DNA from: Flavobacterium geliluteum
Lineage (GTDB): Bacteria > Bacteroidota > Bacteroidia > Flavobacteriales > Flavobacteriaceae
DNA: 64,000 bases
Direction of reading: 5' to 3'
NCBI RefSeq assembly: GCF_017948595.1
Contig: NZ_JAGFBV010000001.1
Coordinates: 62,001 to 126,000 of the forward strand
The number at the start of each line of letters is the position of its first letter. Position 1 is the first letter of the stretch. Positions 8,137 through 17,446 of this stretch are shown here, piece after piece. Under the pieces are notes generated by a model. That model was not told the origin of the DNA. It ran no database searches and saw nothing but the letters and a program-made list of their open reading frames with translations. A program made the translations under genes and the position numbers.

Positions 8137-11100
8137 TTAAAATCCAAAATCGATATTGTTTTCTTTATTGTTTTTTACTTTTACAAAGCTCGCTCTCGGA
8201 TGATGGTCGTTGAGAGATTGATTGATAATTAACTGATATTCGTCTTCCAGGCTTTCGTCCTCAACCATTTCTTTTAGTGATAATGCAGCATAAGCCAGCG
8301 GATTAATCCTGTTGTTTTGGTTAATAAAAGCGATGGCGGACAATTGTTTTTTAGTGATTTCAGAATCTTTGTCTTTTTTTGATATTTGATAAAAGTAATA
8401 GGTAATTTGTTTTCCGTTATTTTCAACGATTTTTTTGTGCAGCAACTGAATAGAATCTTTTTGTGCAGGATTGATAAAATTAAGTACTGCCGATTCTGCG
8501 ATTTCATCATCAGAAAAAAGAATTAACTCTCTTTTTCCTGCATTCAGTAACAAATTGATCGTAAGGAATCTTGTTTTAGGATTGTCTAAAGAGGCTTTGA
8601 TTTCCTCCTGTGACACGGTATTTTGTATGATTCCGAGTCGCATTAATTCGACATTAAGTTCAAGGATATCTAATTTTTTAATTTTATCAAATAACTCCTT
8701 TGTGGTACTGTCATTGTTGCCAAAATTAGAAAGCAAATCAATATAATTGATGATGTTTTCTAATGAATTTGTCACTTCATAATCGTTATACATTTCTATA
8801 GAATCTTCACCATCTTCTGAATCTATTTTCTTTTTCTGGTTCCAGCTTAAAACCCTTTTGTATTCTAATTTAGCGTTGGTCAAAATGATTTTCTTAAATG
8901 CATTTAGCTTCTTGGCCGGAATGAGGTTTTTCTCTAATAAGTCATTTGTAAAATCTAAAATAGGCTTATTGTATTCTGTAATGCTGTAATATTGAAAAAT
9001 ATCGGGAAACAAATCTTTACTGTTTGTTGCATCATTTTGAAAGGTGTAAAAAAGACCGGTTATCTCATACTGATTGTCCGGAAGTGGTAAATCAAAATCA
9101 AGTAATTCGTTTATTTTTTTGTAACCGTTTTTAGATTTTTGCTTAGAAAGTGCTTTTAGAATACTAATTCTTACGGTTGTTTTGGTGTTTTCGTTTTTGT
9201 AAAAGCGATCCAGAAACGGAATCACTTTTGGATCTTCAATACTGCCTACTTTTTCAAGTAAGGTCGAGATAGCATCTGTTTCGTTATCTTTAAAATTAAA
9301 AGTATTCAGAAAGTTGGTTACTTGATCTAAATCCTTTTTTTCTATTTTTAATGCCCCAACAGATTTAAGTGCAGAGTAGCGAATAGTGTCTTTTTCACTT
9401 TTAGCATCTTCGATAAAAAGAGATACTTTATCTTCAGTCAACTCTTTTTTCTGTGTTTCTTTCAAACGCAATGTTTGATATGTTTTTTCTATAAAAGTAT
9501 CTTTATCAGGATTGTTTTTTTCTACCAGGCTGCTCAATAAATAATAAGAGTTGTCATGATAAATCATTTTATACTTTACAGATTGAGAAGTGTTTGGTCT
9601 GGAGACTAAAGCGTCATAAGTATAGATGTTTTTGTCCTTATCAAACGAAGTGGTCTCTTTTACAAATTCATAATCATTATTTTTATCTTGTAAATTTTTA
9701 TTCCATGACGATTTTGAAAATCCCTTTTTCGAATATAAAGCACTGTTCAATAGAGAAGTAGTGTTGCCTTGGTTTTCTGAATAGTCTTCGTTAAACTCTT
9801 CATCATCAAAGTCCTCTTCTCTATTGTCTCTAAAATTTAGGAATGTTTTTTTAAATCTGGCATACACAGTATCATTGCTAACGGTGCTCTCGTACTTGGA
9901 GTATTTATAATATTGCATATCCACAGTTTTTTTCGATTCAGAATCAAAAGAGTAAAACTTGCTGGAATCTTCAAACGTGTTTTTAGAAGTTATTTTGTCT
10001 TTTTTAATGTTTAAAAAAAGTTTTTCATTTTGTTTTTCGGGAATTTCAATACTAAAACCTGCCAGACTATCAGTAAGTATTCTGGTTTTTGACTGATACA
10101 GATAAGGTGCTGCAGAAAATGAATTAAAAAAACGTTGCGAGTTGGCGCCCGAAGCATTAATAGAGCCAAGCAGGTAATATTTGTTGCCTACGATATACGA
10201 TTTAAGATTTATTTCTTTTTGGCCTAATTTTGAGGCAGAAGCATACGAGTTTTTGTCTTTATCAAGCTTTGTCTGTGTAGAATCAATATCATGTTGCAGA
10301 TAAAACTGATAATGAATTTGCTTGTGCTCGTATTCTGAATTTTCTAGAATATTGGTGTCGTTTACCGTTTTTTCGGTTAGAAAATAGTATCCTTTTTCCT
10401 GATGATCGTACGCTTGCATTTCAATATCATTCGGTTTTTCGGGAGTATTTCCGGAAACAAAATTAAAAGCTGGCAATTCTATTTCGAACCCACCTTTTTT
10501 GGGTTTAATTTTTTCCCAATTTGTTTTAAATGATTTTATTTTAATGTTTTCGAAAACTTCGCTTTCATATTGACGCACATAATTTGTCGGACCCGTCATC
10601 GAAATAGAGATAATTTCTAAAGGCGTTATGTAAAATCTCGAACGTTGATTGTTGCCGGTTTTTGTGATGTTTTTAATGTCGTAACCCGAGAAATTCTCTT
10701 GTTCAAAATATTTCTTCTGAATAATGTCACCTGCAATTTTTTCAAAAAACAGGCTGTCCAGCGATGTCGCTTTATAAACTTCATTATCTTTTTTTAGAAA
10801 TTGATTGAGAGGAATTCTTTTGATATTGATCGCCCCGCCATTGGTAAAATCAGGCGATCCTACGTTTTGATTTTCTTCAATGGTTTTTTTGTACAACGGA
10901 AGCGTTACCATTCCATCGCTGGTGCTTGCAGTGACAAAATTAGGATAAGGAAAATAGGCCTCGATGTCTTTTTTTTGGTTTTTTCCTTTCTCTGTAAATA
11001 CATCAATCAAAGGTTTTACAGTGTATCCTTTTTGTCTCAGCAATTCTATTATACCTTCTTTTCCCGCTAAGTGCGCTGCGCCCACGGCAGAGAATAAACT

Positions 11101-11844
11101 ACCCGTTTTTGCAATAGAATCAATGCTTTTGGTCATTATTTTATTGCGGTTGACAATTAATAAATCATGTGCTTGTTTTGAAAACATCAATTTATAAATG
11201 GAGTCCAGCATCACGATGTCTTTTTCTCTGTAAAATTCTTTCATGACCTCGGTTGGATTTCTGTTTTTGACGATTTTCATCAAAAGAAGACGATTTTCCT
11301 CTTTCGGTTTGGCGCCATCATCCATTATTTGAAGTAACGAAAGCATCGATTCTTTTGCGTCTTCAAGGCCTGTTATTCTTTTTTTATATTTTCTTCCTGT
11401 TTGGTAGATAAACATGTCCAAAACCGTGTTTTCCTGAAAGTCAGCTTGATCGCCCTCAACACCCGAAAGCATATTTCTAAAAAAACTATTATCATTTACA
11501 AATATTGTTTTAATCGTTTCTTTATCAGTAGGGAACAAGTAAAAATCTGAGTATTGGCTATTGTTTTTGTAATTTAAATACGTGTTATCGTAATTGTTTT
11601 TCATTAAATCATTCAAGTCACTCCAGGTTTCGGGATTGCTCTCATTTGCGACAATATCTGAGGCTAAGAGATTTTTAAAAAACAAATCGGATAAGTGAAA
11701 AGAGACTTTCTCACTAACGTGCATTGTGCCGTATAAGTAGGAATTTTTGGCTAGGCCATTTCCGGATATTTCCCAAAATAAACTATTGTCTTGTGCTTGC
11801 AAAAAGGAAGTTATAAAAAACAATATAAAAAGTAATTTTTTCAA
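8137..11844 (-). CDS. Very large exported TraB/GumN-like protein with HEAT-like C-terminal region
   Basis: From the chosen start the product has 1235 residues. The N-terminal signal (KKLLFILFFITSFLQAQ) indicates export. Residues about 20-290 match the TraB/GumN pattern: LFWEISGNG, then YLYGTMHVSE, an ANES segment, and the second histidine loop SAVGAAHLAGKEGI. The remaining roughly 900 residues have no domain I can name, although about 850-980 show helical repeats of HEAT type (SALKSVGAL, TTVRISILKALSKQ). The frame stays open to 11895, but TATATTTG (minus, 11871-11878) falls inside it, so I chose the TTG at 11844 just before the signal peptide. TraB-type domains are proposed to be peptidase-like or heme/pheromone-related; the function here is unknown. 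Confidence 0.75.
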   Translation of the reverse strand: MKKLLFILFFITSFLQAQDNSLFWEISGNGLAKNSYLYGTMHVSEKVSFHLSDLFFKNLLASDIVANESNPETWSDLNDLMKNNYDNTYLNYKNNSQYSDFYLFPTDKETIKTIFVNDNSFFRNMLSGVEGDQADFQENTVLDMFIYQTGRKYKKRITGLEDAKESMLSLLQIMDDGAKPKEENRLLLMKIVKNRNPTEVMKEFYREKDIVMLDSIYKLMFSKQAHDLLIVNRNKIMTKSIDSIAKTGSLFSAVGAAHLAGKEGIIELLRQKGYTVKPLIDVFTEKGKNQKKDIEAYFPYPNFVTASTSDGMVTLPLYKKTIEENQNVGSPDFTNGGAINIKRIPLNQFLKKDNEVYKATSLDSLFFEKIAGDIIQKKYFEQENFSGYDIKNITKTGNNQRSRFYITPLEIISISMTGPTNYVRQYESEVFENIKIKSFKTNWEKIKPKKGGFEIELPAFNFVSGNTPEKPNDIEMQAYDHQEKGYYFLTEKTVNDTNILENSEYEHKQIHYQFYLQHDIDSTQTKLDKDKNSYASASKLGQKEINLKSYIVGNKYYLLGSINASGANSQRFFNSFSAAPYLYQSKTRILTDSLAGFSIEIPEKQNEKLFLNIKKDKITSKNTFEDSSKFYSFDSESKKTVDMQYYKYSKYESTVSNDTVYARFKKTFLNFRDNREEDFDDEEFNEDYSENQGNTTSLLNSALYSKKGFSKSSWNKNLQDKNNDYEFVKETTSFDKDKNIYTYDALVSRPNTSQSVKYKMIYHDNSYYLLSSLVEKNNPDKDTFIEKTYQTLRLKETQKKELTEDKVSLFIEDAKSEKDTIRYSALKSVGALKIEKKDLDQVTNFLNTFNFKDNETDAISTLLEKVGSIEDPKVIPFLDRFYKNENTKTTVRISILKALSKQKSKNGYKKINELLDFDLPLPDNQYEITGLFYTFQNDATNSKDLFPDIFQYYSITEYNKPILDFTNDLLEKNLIPAKKLNAFKKIILTNAKLEYKRVLSWNQKKKIDSEDGEDSIEMYNDYEVTNSLENIINYIDLLSNFGNNDSTTKELFDKIKKLDILELNVELMRLGIIQNTVSQEEIKASLDNPKTRFLTINLLLNAGKRELILFSDDEIAESAVLNFINPAQKDSIQLLHKKIVENNGKQITYYFYQISKKDKDSEITKKQLSAIAFINQNNRINPLAYAALSLKEMVEDESLEDEYQLIINQSLNDHHPRASFVKVKNNKENNIDFGF

Positions 11845-11870
11845 AGGATTAGGTTTTTGGATTGGATAAA

Positions 11871-11878
11871 CAAATATA
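11871..11878 (-). promoter_or_regulatory. -7 promoter element of the TraB-like gene
   Basis: The minus strand reads TATATTTG, a full match to TAnnTTTG. It lies inside the upstream part of the open frame and implies a start of transcription near 11864, supporting translation from the TTG at 11844. Confidence 0.55.
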
Positions 11879-12087
11879 GAATAGAAATTAATCAATCCGT
11901 TGAGGATTTTTAGTTTTTCTAAAATTTATTATAAAGGATTTTCTTAAGAATAGTAAATTAGCTTTAAATGATGTGAAATTGGAGCTTTTGTTGCTTTTTA
12001 TGCAAATCGTAGTAGGGTTAAATTTGTCTTTTTTGGTTACTTTTACAGAATAACAAATTTAATTGATCATTAAATCAAATTACTAAT

Positions 12088-14199
12088 ATGAAGAAATTAA
12101 TAACGATTTTTATCATGAGCACAACAATTTTTGCGGCAAATGCGCAAACCAATGCAGATAACCCTTTGCTCAAAAAATGGGAAGGTCCTTATGGCGGTGT
12201 TCCTGCTTTTGACGCCTATAAAGTTTCGGATTTTAAACCAGCGATTGAGTTTGCGATTCAGGAGAAATTAAGCGAAATAGATGCGATTGCCAATAATTCG
12301 AAAACACCAACTTTTGATAATACCATTGCCGCGCTTGAGCTTTCAGGTAAAACGATTTCGAAAATTTTTACAGTTTATGGTATTTACAGATCCAATTTGA
12401 GTAGTCCAGAATTTAATAAAATTGACACTGAGATGTCTCCGAAATTGTCTGCTTTTAATGATAAAATCAATCAAAACAGAAAGCTTTTTGCTCGAATTGA
12501 AACTTTGTATAATGCTAAAGAAAGCAAAAAACTAACCAGCGAGCAACAACGTTTAATTTGGTTGTATTATACGCGTTTGGTTCGTGAAGGAGCAAAATTA
12601 GATGATGCTACAAAGTCTAAAGTAAGTACCATTAATCAGGAATTAGCTTCTCTATTTACCAAATTCAGTCAAAATTTATTAGCCGAAGAGCATAACCAAT
12701 ATGTTGCGTTAACAACAGAAGCAGATTTTGCAGGATTGCCAAACGAAGTAAAAAATGCCGCTATCGCTGAAGCAAAAACCAGAAAATTGGATGTTTTAGG
12801 TTGTGTGGCGAACACGCGTTCGTCTATTGAGCCATTTTTAACCTTTTCTACCCGTAGAGATTTAAGAGAAAAAGCTTTTGATATTTTTGTAAAACGTGGC
12901 GATAACGGTAACGCAAATGATAATAATGCAACGTTGGTAAAGATTTTACAATTGCGTCAGGAAAAAGCAAAATTACTTGGTTTCCCTACATTTGCACATT
13001 GGAATTTATCTAATAAAATGGCAAAAGATCCACAAAAGACACTAGATTTAATGGAGTCTGTTTGGGAACCGGCAGTTGCAAAAGTGAAGGAAGATGTTGC
13101 AGAAATGCAAAAAATCGTAGATGCCGAAGGAGGAAAATTTAAAATTGAGCCTTGGGATTACCGTTATTATGCTGAAAAAGTTAGAAAAGCAAAATACGAC
13201 TTAGATCAGAATGAAGTAAAACAATATTTGCAGCTGGAAAAACTGCGTGAGGGAATGTTTTGGGTTGCTGGCGAATTGTTTGATTTAAATTTCAAACAAA
13301 TTACCAATGTTCCGGTTTATCATCCTGATGTACGTGTTTGGGAAGTAAGTAATAAAGTAACAGGAAAACTGGTTGGTCTTTGGTATTTTGATCCTTATGC
13401 ACGTGCAGGAAAACGTTCTGGCGCTTGGATGAATTCGTACAGAGAGCAACAAAAATTAGATGGAGATGTACTTACAATTGTGTCTAATAACTGTAATTTT
13501 ATCAAAGGAGCAGATAATGAGCCTATTTTAATTTCTTGGGAAGATGCCTCGACTTTGTTTCACGAGTTTGGTCACGCGCTTCACGGTTTGTGTTCAAATG
13601 TTACCTATCCTACTTTGGCAGGAACGGCTGTTGCAAGAGATTATGTTGAGTTTCCGTCGCAATTGTTAGAGCATTGGCTGGCAACTCCAGAGGTTTTAAA
13701 CAAATTTGCTTTGCATTATAAAACCAATGAACCTTTGCCAAAGACTTTGGTAGAAAGAATTGAAAGAGCAGGTAATTTTGGAGAAGGTTTTGCTACTGTA
13801 GAAACAATTTCTAGCTCTTTAATTGATATGAAATTGCATTTGACTACGGAGACTATTGATCCGCATAAATTTGAAAAAGAGACTTTAGATAAATTACACA
13901 TGCCATCAGAAATTGTAATGCGTCACAGAATTCCTCAATTTGGGCACATTTTCTCAAGTGATGGTTATGCGGCAGGTTATTACAGTTACTTATGGGCAGA
14001 TGCGATCAATGCAGATGCCTATGAAGCTTTTACAGAAGGAAAAGGCCCTTATGATAAAGAGATAGCAAAACGTTTGTATGAAACTGTTTTTAGTGTAGGT
14101 AATACTATCGATCAGGAAAAAGCGTATGAAAATTTTAGAGGAAGAGCTCCTAAATCTGATGCGTTAATGCGTGCTAGAAATTTTCCGATAAAAAAATAA
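12088..14199 (+). CDS. M3-family peptidyl-dipeptidase (Dcp-like), exported
   Basis: This zinc metallopeptidase of the thimet-oligopeptidase family removes dipeptides from, or cleaves, short peptides. The 703-residue length is normal for the Dcp group. A signal peptide (MKKLITIFIMSTTIFAANAQ) places it in the periplasm or envelope. The HEFGH zinc motif is at residues 492-496, preceded by WEDASTLF, and the downstream family segments EFPSQLLEHW and GYAAGYYSYLWADAINADAYEAF are present. TAAATTTG at 12019-12026 is a probable -7 element. It is convergent with tsf and shares the terminator at 14219-14254. Confidence 0.93.
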   Translation: MKKLITIFIMSTTIFAANAQTNADNPLLKKWEGPYGGVPAFDAYKVSDFKPAIEFAIQEKLSEIDAIANNSKTPTFDNTIAALELSGKTISKIFTVYGIYRSNLSSPEFNKIDTEMSPKLSAFNDKINQNRKLFARIETLYNAKESKKLTSEQQRLIWLYYTRLVREGAKLDDATKSKVSTINQELASLFTKFSQNLLAEEHNQYVALTTEADFAGLPNEVKNAAIAEAKTRKLDVLGCVANTRSSIEPFLTFSTRRDLREKAFDIFVKRGDNGNANDNNATLVKILQLRQEKAKLLGFPTFAHWNLSNKMAKDPQKTLDLMESVWEPAVAKVKEDVAEMQKIVDAEGGKFKIEPWDYRYYAEKVRKAKYDLDQNEVKQYLQLEKLREGMFWVAGELFDLNFKQITNVPVYHPDVRVWEVSNKVTGKLVGLWYFDPYARAGKRSGAWMNSYREQQKLDGDVLTIVSNNCNFIKGADNEPILISWEDASTLFHEFGHALHGLCSNVTYPTLAGTAVARDYVEFPSQLLEHWLATPEVLNKFALHYKTNEPLPKTLVERIERAGNFGEGFATVETISSSLIDMKLHLTTETIDPHKFEKETLDKLHMPSEIVMRHRIPQFGHIFSSDGYAAGYYSYLWADAINADAYEAFTEGKGPYDKEIAKRLYETVFSVGNTIDQEKAYENFRGRAPKSDALMRARNFPIKK

Positions 14200-14218
14200 A
14201 AGCAGTACTACTGGAAAT

Positions 14219-14254
14219 AAAAAAGCCCGAATAAATAAATATTCGGGCTTTTTA
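14219..14254. terminator. Bidirectional terminator between the M3 peptidase and tsf
   Basis: AAAAAGCCCGAAT (14220-14232) pairs with ATTCGGGCTTTTT (14241-14253) around an 8-base loop. The A- and T-runs make it usable by both convergent genes. Confidence 0.9.
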
Positions 14255-14269
14255 TATTGAAATAATATA

Positions 14270-15232
14270 TTAACCTAAAGTAACTCTTTTGAAACCTGAA
14301 ATTTCAACGTTGAATCCTTTAACATAATCACCAACTTTTTTACTATCATCTTTGATAAAGTTTTGATCTAATAAAGCTTTCTCTTGATCTAAAGTAGTAT
14401 TGTCAGAGATGAAACGTTGCACTTTTCCTGGAATAATTTTATCCCAAATTTGTTCTGGTTTACCTTCCGCTTTTAATTCAGCTTTAGCATCCTCTTCAGC
14501 TTGTTTTAAAACTTCTTCAGTCAATTGAGAGAAAGAAATATATTTAGGAACATTTTTTAAAGTTTTTCCTAAACGTTTTGCTTCTTCATTATCTTTTTCG
14601 ATTACAGCAATACGAGCAGCAAGTTCAGATTCAACAAAAGCAGGATCAAAATCTTTGTAAGATAATGTATCAGCTCCCATAGAAGCAACTTGCATAGAAA
14701 CATCTTTAGTTAAAACGTCAGCGTTAGGAATTGCAGCAGAAATTGCTGTTAATGCAGCAATTTTGTTAACGTGAACATAAGATCCAACAAAAGCACCTTC
14801 TAAAATTTCAAAACCACCGATTTCGATTTTTTCACCGATAACACCAGTTTGCTCGATCAATTTTTCAGCAACAGTAATTCCGTTGAAGTCTGACGCTAAG
14901 AATTCTTCTTTAGAAGAGAAATTGATAGCTTTTTCTACTAATTCTTTAGCTAAAGTTACGAAAGCCTCATTTTTACCTACGAAATCAGTTTCGCAGTTTA
15001 AAGTGATGATAGCTCCTTTAGTATTGTCAGCATTGATAAAAGAAACAGCAGCTCCTTCAGAAGACTCACGGTCAGAACGGTTAGCAGCAACTTTTTGGCC
15101 TTTTTCTCTAAGGACTTGTATAGCTTTATCGAAATCTCCTTCAGCTTCAACTAAAGCTTTTTTACAGTCCATCATTCCGGCACCTGTAGTTTGTCTTAAT
15201 TTATTTACGTCTGCAGCAGTAATTGTTGCCAT
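14270..15232 (-). CDS. tsf: Translation elongation factor Ts
   Basis: EF-Ts is the nucleotide exchange factor that regenerates EF-Tu-GTP. The 320-residue protein starts with the UBA-like segment VNKLRQTTGAGMMDCKKAL and has the core TDFVGKNEAF segment that contacts EF-Tu. It carries several charged stretches in the C-terminal half. It is the last gene of rplM-rpsI-rpsB-tsf on the minus strand, separated from rpsB by 137 bases of AT-rich repeat-bearing spacer. Confidence 0.97.
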   Translation of the reverse strand: MATITAADVNKLRQTTGAGMMDCKKALVEAEGDFDKAIQVLREKGQKVAANRSDRESSEGAAVSFINADNTKGAIITLNCETDFVGKNEAFVTLAKELVEKAINFSSKEEFLASDFNGITVAEKLIEQTGVIGEKIEIGGFEILEGAFVGSYVHVNKIAALTAISAAIPNADVLTKDVSMQVASMGADTLSYKDFDPAFVESELAARIAVIEKDNEEAKRLGKTLKNVPKYISFSQLTEEVLKQAEEDAKAELKAEGKPEQIWDKIIPGKVQRFISDNTTLDQEKALLDQNFIKDDSKKVGDYVKGFNVEISGFKRVTLG

Positions 15233-15248
15233 AATATTTTGAATTTTA

Positions 15249-15365
15249 ATGTTAAAAGTAAAAATTCCAACTCTTAAATCCCAAACTCCAATTTTAATAA
15301 ATTATCAACATTATGTTTTTAATTATTCTTGGATTTTGGAATTTAAAATTTGGAATTTAAATTAT
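15249..15365. repeat. AT-rich spacer between rpsB and tsf with short repeated words
   Basis: The spacer contains two close copies of TTTGGAATTTAAA (about 15336-15361) and opposite-strand versions of the same word (AATTCCAA, CCAAACTCCAA) about 60-80 bases to the left, so the two halves can fold back on each other. There is no T-run and no promoter match. It looks like a small intergenic repeat within an operon. Confidence 0.4.
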
Positions 15366-15369
15366 TTAT

Positions 15370-16170
15370 TTATTCTTCAGTTGCAGGAGCAGCAGCAGCT
15401 TCAGCAGCTGGTGCAGCCTCTACAGCAGGAGCAGCTTCAGCAGCAGCTTCTTCTGTAAATACTTCAGTTTCTTTGTCAGAACCTCTGTCAGAAAGACCGT
15501 CGATTACAGCAGCAGTAACTAAAGATAAAATTTTGTCAATTGATTTAGAAGCATCATCATTTGCAGGAATAACGTAATCAACCTCTCTTGGGTCAGAATT
15601 CGTATCAACCATTGCGAAAACTGGAATGTTTAATTTTTGTGCTTCTTTTATTGCGATATGTTCAGCTTTGATATCTACTACGAACAATGCAGCTGGTAGT
15701 CTAGACATGTCAGCGATTGAACCTAAGTTTTTCTCTAATTTAGCACGTAGACGATCAACTTGCAAACGCTCTTTTTTAGATAACGTCATGAAAGTACCAT
15801 CTTTCTTCATTTTATCAATAGAAGACATTTTTTTAACGGCTTTTCTGATAGTTACAAAGTTAGTTAGCATTCCACCAGGCCATCTTTCAGTGATGTAAGG
15901 CATGTTTGCAGCTTTTGCTTTTTCAGCAACGATGTCTTTCGCTTGTTTTTTGGTAGCTACGAATAAGATTTTTCTACCTGATGCAGCGATTTTTTTCAAA
16001 GCTTCATTAGCTTCTTCAATTTTTGCTGCAGTTTTATATAGATTGATAATGTGAATACCATTACGCTCCATATAAATGTAAGGGGCCATATTTGGATCCC
16101 ATTTTCTAGTCATGTGTCCAAAGTGAACACCTGCTTCTAGTAAGTCTTTTACTTCTATTTTGTTTGCCAT
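15370..16170 (-). CDS. rpsB: 30S ribosomal protein S2
   Basis: S2 is a structural protein of the small ribosomal subunit. The 266-residue product has VKDLLEAGVHFGHMTRKWDP at the N-terminus and the RWPGGMLTNF segment typical of S2. It carries an extra C-terminal tail of about 30 residues made mostly of Ala and Glu (EEAAAEAAPAVEAAP), encoded by a GCA/GCT-rich stretch at 15373-15460. It is preceded by a structured 173-base leader and followed by tsf. Confidence 0.98.
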   Translation of the reverse strand: MANKIEVKDLLEAGVHFGHMTRKWDPNMAPYIYMERNGIHIINLYKTAAKIEEANEALKKIAASGRKILFVATKKQAKDIVAEKAKAANMPYITERWPGGMLTNFVTIRKAVKKMSSIDKMKKDGTFMTLSKKERLQVDRLRAKLEKNLGSIADMSRLPAALFVVDIKAEHIAIKEAQKLNIPVFAMVDTNSDPREVDYVIPANDDASKSIDKILSLVTAAVIDGLSDRGSDKETEVFTEEAAAEAAPAVEAAPAAEAAAAPATEE

Positions 16171-16201
16171 TTTTGTACTAGTTTACGTTCTGTTGATTAG
16201 C

Positions 16202-16335
16202 AATGTATAAATGGCGGTTTCCCAGGCTTTATACATTTAGATGCTAAACTATTTCCTACCTCGGTAGGAGAGCAACAACAACTGTGTTTTTTAATTTCAA
16301 TAAATTGATGATGTCTTGTACCATGTGCACAAGAC
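16202..16335 (-). promoter_or_regulatory. Structured leader between rpsI and rpsB
   Basis: Three hairpins lie in the 173-base spacer: AATGTATAAA 16202-16211 with 16228-16237 (10 bp), CCTAC 16255-16259 with 16264-16268 around a 4-base loop, and GTCTTGT 16313-16319 with 16329-16335 (7 bp). None has a terminator T-run, and I found no TAnnTTTG promoter. They are therefore probably in a transcript reading through from rpsI. S2 is known to bind its own mRNA leader in other bacteria; a similar autoregulatory role here is an inference. Confidence 0.55.
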
Positions 16336-16343
16336 AGGTAATA

Positions 16344-16730
16344 TTAACGTTTAGAGAATTGGAATCTCTTACGAGCTTTCTTCTGACCGAATTTCTTACG
16401 CTCAACCATTCTTGGATCTCTTGTTAATAAACCTTCTGGTTTAAGGATTGCTCTGTTTTCAGCATTTACTTCACACATAACGCGTGCCAATGCCATTCTT
16501 ACAGCTTCTGCCTGACCAGTTGAACCACCTCCGTAAACGTTTACTTTTACATCAAAGTTGTTTACATTTTCTGTCATAGACATTGGTTGTAAAACTTTGT
16601 ATTGTAAAGTTGCAGTTGGAAAGTAAGTTGCGAATTCTTTTTTGTTTACAGTGATTTTTCCTGTTCCTTCAGAAACATATACACGTGCAACAGCGGTTTT
16701 TCTTCTACCGATTTTGTGAATAACTCCCAT
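16344..16730 (-). CDS. rpsI: 30S ribosomal protein S9
   Basis: S9 is a small-subunit protein whose C-terminal tail reaches the P-site tRNA. The 128-residue product starts with the typical HKIGRRKTAVARVYVSEG and ends KKARKRFQFSKR, the conserved basic tail. Its ATG overlaps the rplM stop by one base (16730), as is common for the rplM-rpsI pair. Confidence 0.98.
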   Translation of the reverse strand: MGVIHKIGRRKTAVARVYVSEGTGKITVNKKEFATYFPTATLQYKVLQPMSMTENVNNFDVKVNVYGGGSTGQAEAVRMALARVMCEVNAENRAILKPEGLLTRDPRMVERKKFGQKKARKRFQFSKR

Positions 16731-17185
16731 TACTTAAGATCGTTTAGGTTAACAGTTCTAGGTTTTTGAGCTCCTTGTTTGTGCTCAGATCCTACAACAA
16801 CATTTAGATTTCTAAAAAGTTCAGCTCCTAATTTATTTTTAGGTAACATTCCTTTTACAGCTTTCTCTACTAATAATGCAGGGTTTTTAGATTGCAATAC
16901 TTTAGCAGTTAAAGTTCTTTGTCCTCCTGGGTAACCTGTATGACGCATGTAAATTTTGTCATTCATTTTTGTACCTGTAAGGTTAATTTTTTCTGAGTTG
17001 ATAACAATTACGTTATCTCCACAGTCAACGTGCGGTGTGTAACTTGGTTTGTACTTACCTCTTAAGATCATTGCAACCTTTGAAGCAAGACGACCTAAGT
17101 TATGACCTTCAGCGTCTACAACGATCCACTCTTTCGTTACAGTGGCTTTGCTAGCTGAAATTGTCTTGTAGCTTAATGCGTCCAT
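16730..17185 (-). CDS. rplM: 50S ribosomal protein L13
   Basis: L13 is an early-assembly protein of the large ribosomal subunit. The 151-residue product contains WIVVDAEGHNLGRLASKVA, the GKYKPSYTPHVDCGD segment and GMLPKNKLGAELFRNLNV, all diagnostic. It is the first gene of the rplM-rpsI-rpsB-tsf operon and has a good promoter and a 5'-terminal hairpin upstream (17209-17259). Confidence 0.98.
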   Translation of the reverse strand: MDALSYKTISASKATVTKEWIVVDAEGHNLGRLASKVAMILRGKYKPSYTPHVDCGDNVIVINSEKINLTGTKMNDKIYMRHTGYPGGQRTLTAKVLQSKNPALLVEKAVKGMLPKNKLGAELFRNLNVVVGSEHKQGAQKPRTVNLNDLK

Positions 17186-17208
17186 AATATTATTTTAATT
17201 AAACATTC

Positions 17209-17259
17209 CATCCCCAATAAAGGGGATGCAAAAGTACAATTAATTATTTTAAAACCAAA
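17209..17259 (-). promoter_or_regulatory. rplM promoter with a hairpin at the expected 5' end of the mRNA
   Basis: On the minus strand, TTTG (17256-17259), a 19-base gap and TACTTTTG (17229-17236) fit the flavobacterial promoter consensus. Transcription would begin about 17222-17228. There the mRNA would immediately form CATCCCC-TTTATT-GGGGATG (17209-17228). A 5'-terminal stem could protect the message or take part in L13 feedback; this is inferred from position only. The rest of the spacer up to 17416 shows no gene. Confidence 0.7.
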
Positions 17260-17416
17260 TACCTTAAAGATTATTTTATAAGCTGAAAATCAGCACATCA
17301 GTTTTTTATTTAAAACAATAAAAAAAATTACCTTCACAATAAAGCAAAGTACGTTTAGTTATTTAGTAATATTGATTTTAGAAAACAATTCAGTGTAGGG
17401 TAACTTTCAAAATTAT

Positions 17417-17428
17417 GAAAACGTTTTC
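17417..17428. promoter_or_regulatory. Candidate LacI-family operator
   Basis: GAAAACGTTTTC is a perfect 12-base palindrome with the central CG step typical of LacI-family operators. It lies 18 bases upstream of the -33 element of the adjacent LacI-type regulator gene, so autoregulation is plausible. Confidence 0.6.
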
Positions 17429-17446
17429 GACTACCTGCGCTACATT

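Noticed and set aside
15370-15460. GCA/GCT-rich stretch that looks like a tandem repeat
   Set aside because: It encodes the Ala/Glu-rich C-terminal tail of ribosomal protein S2 in frame and has no fixed repeat unit.
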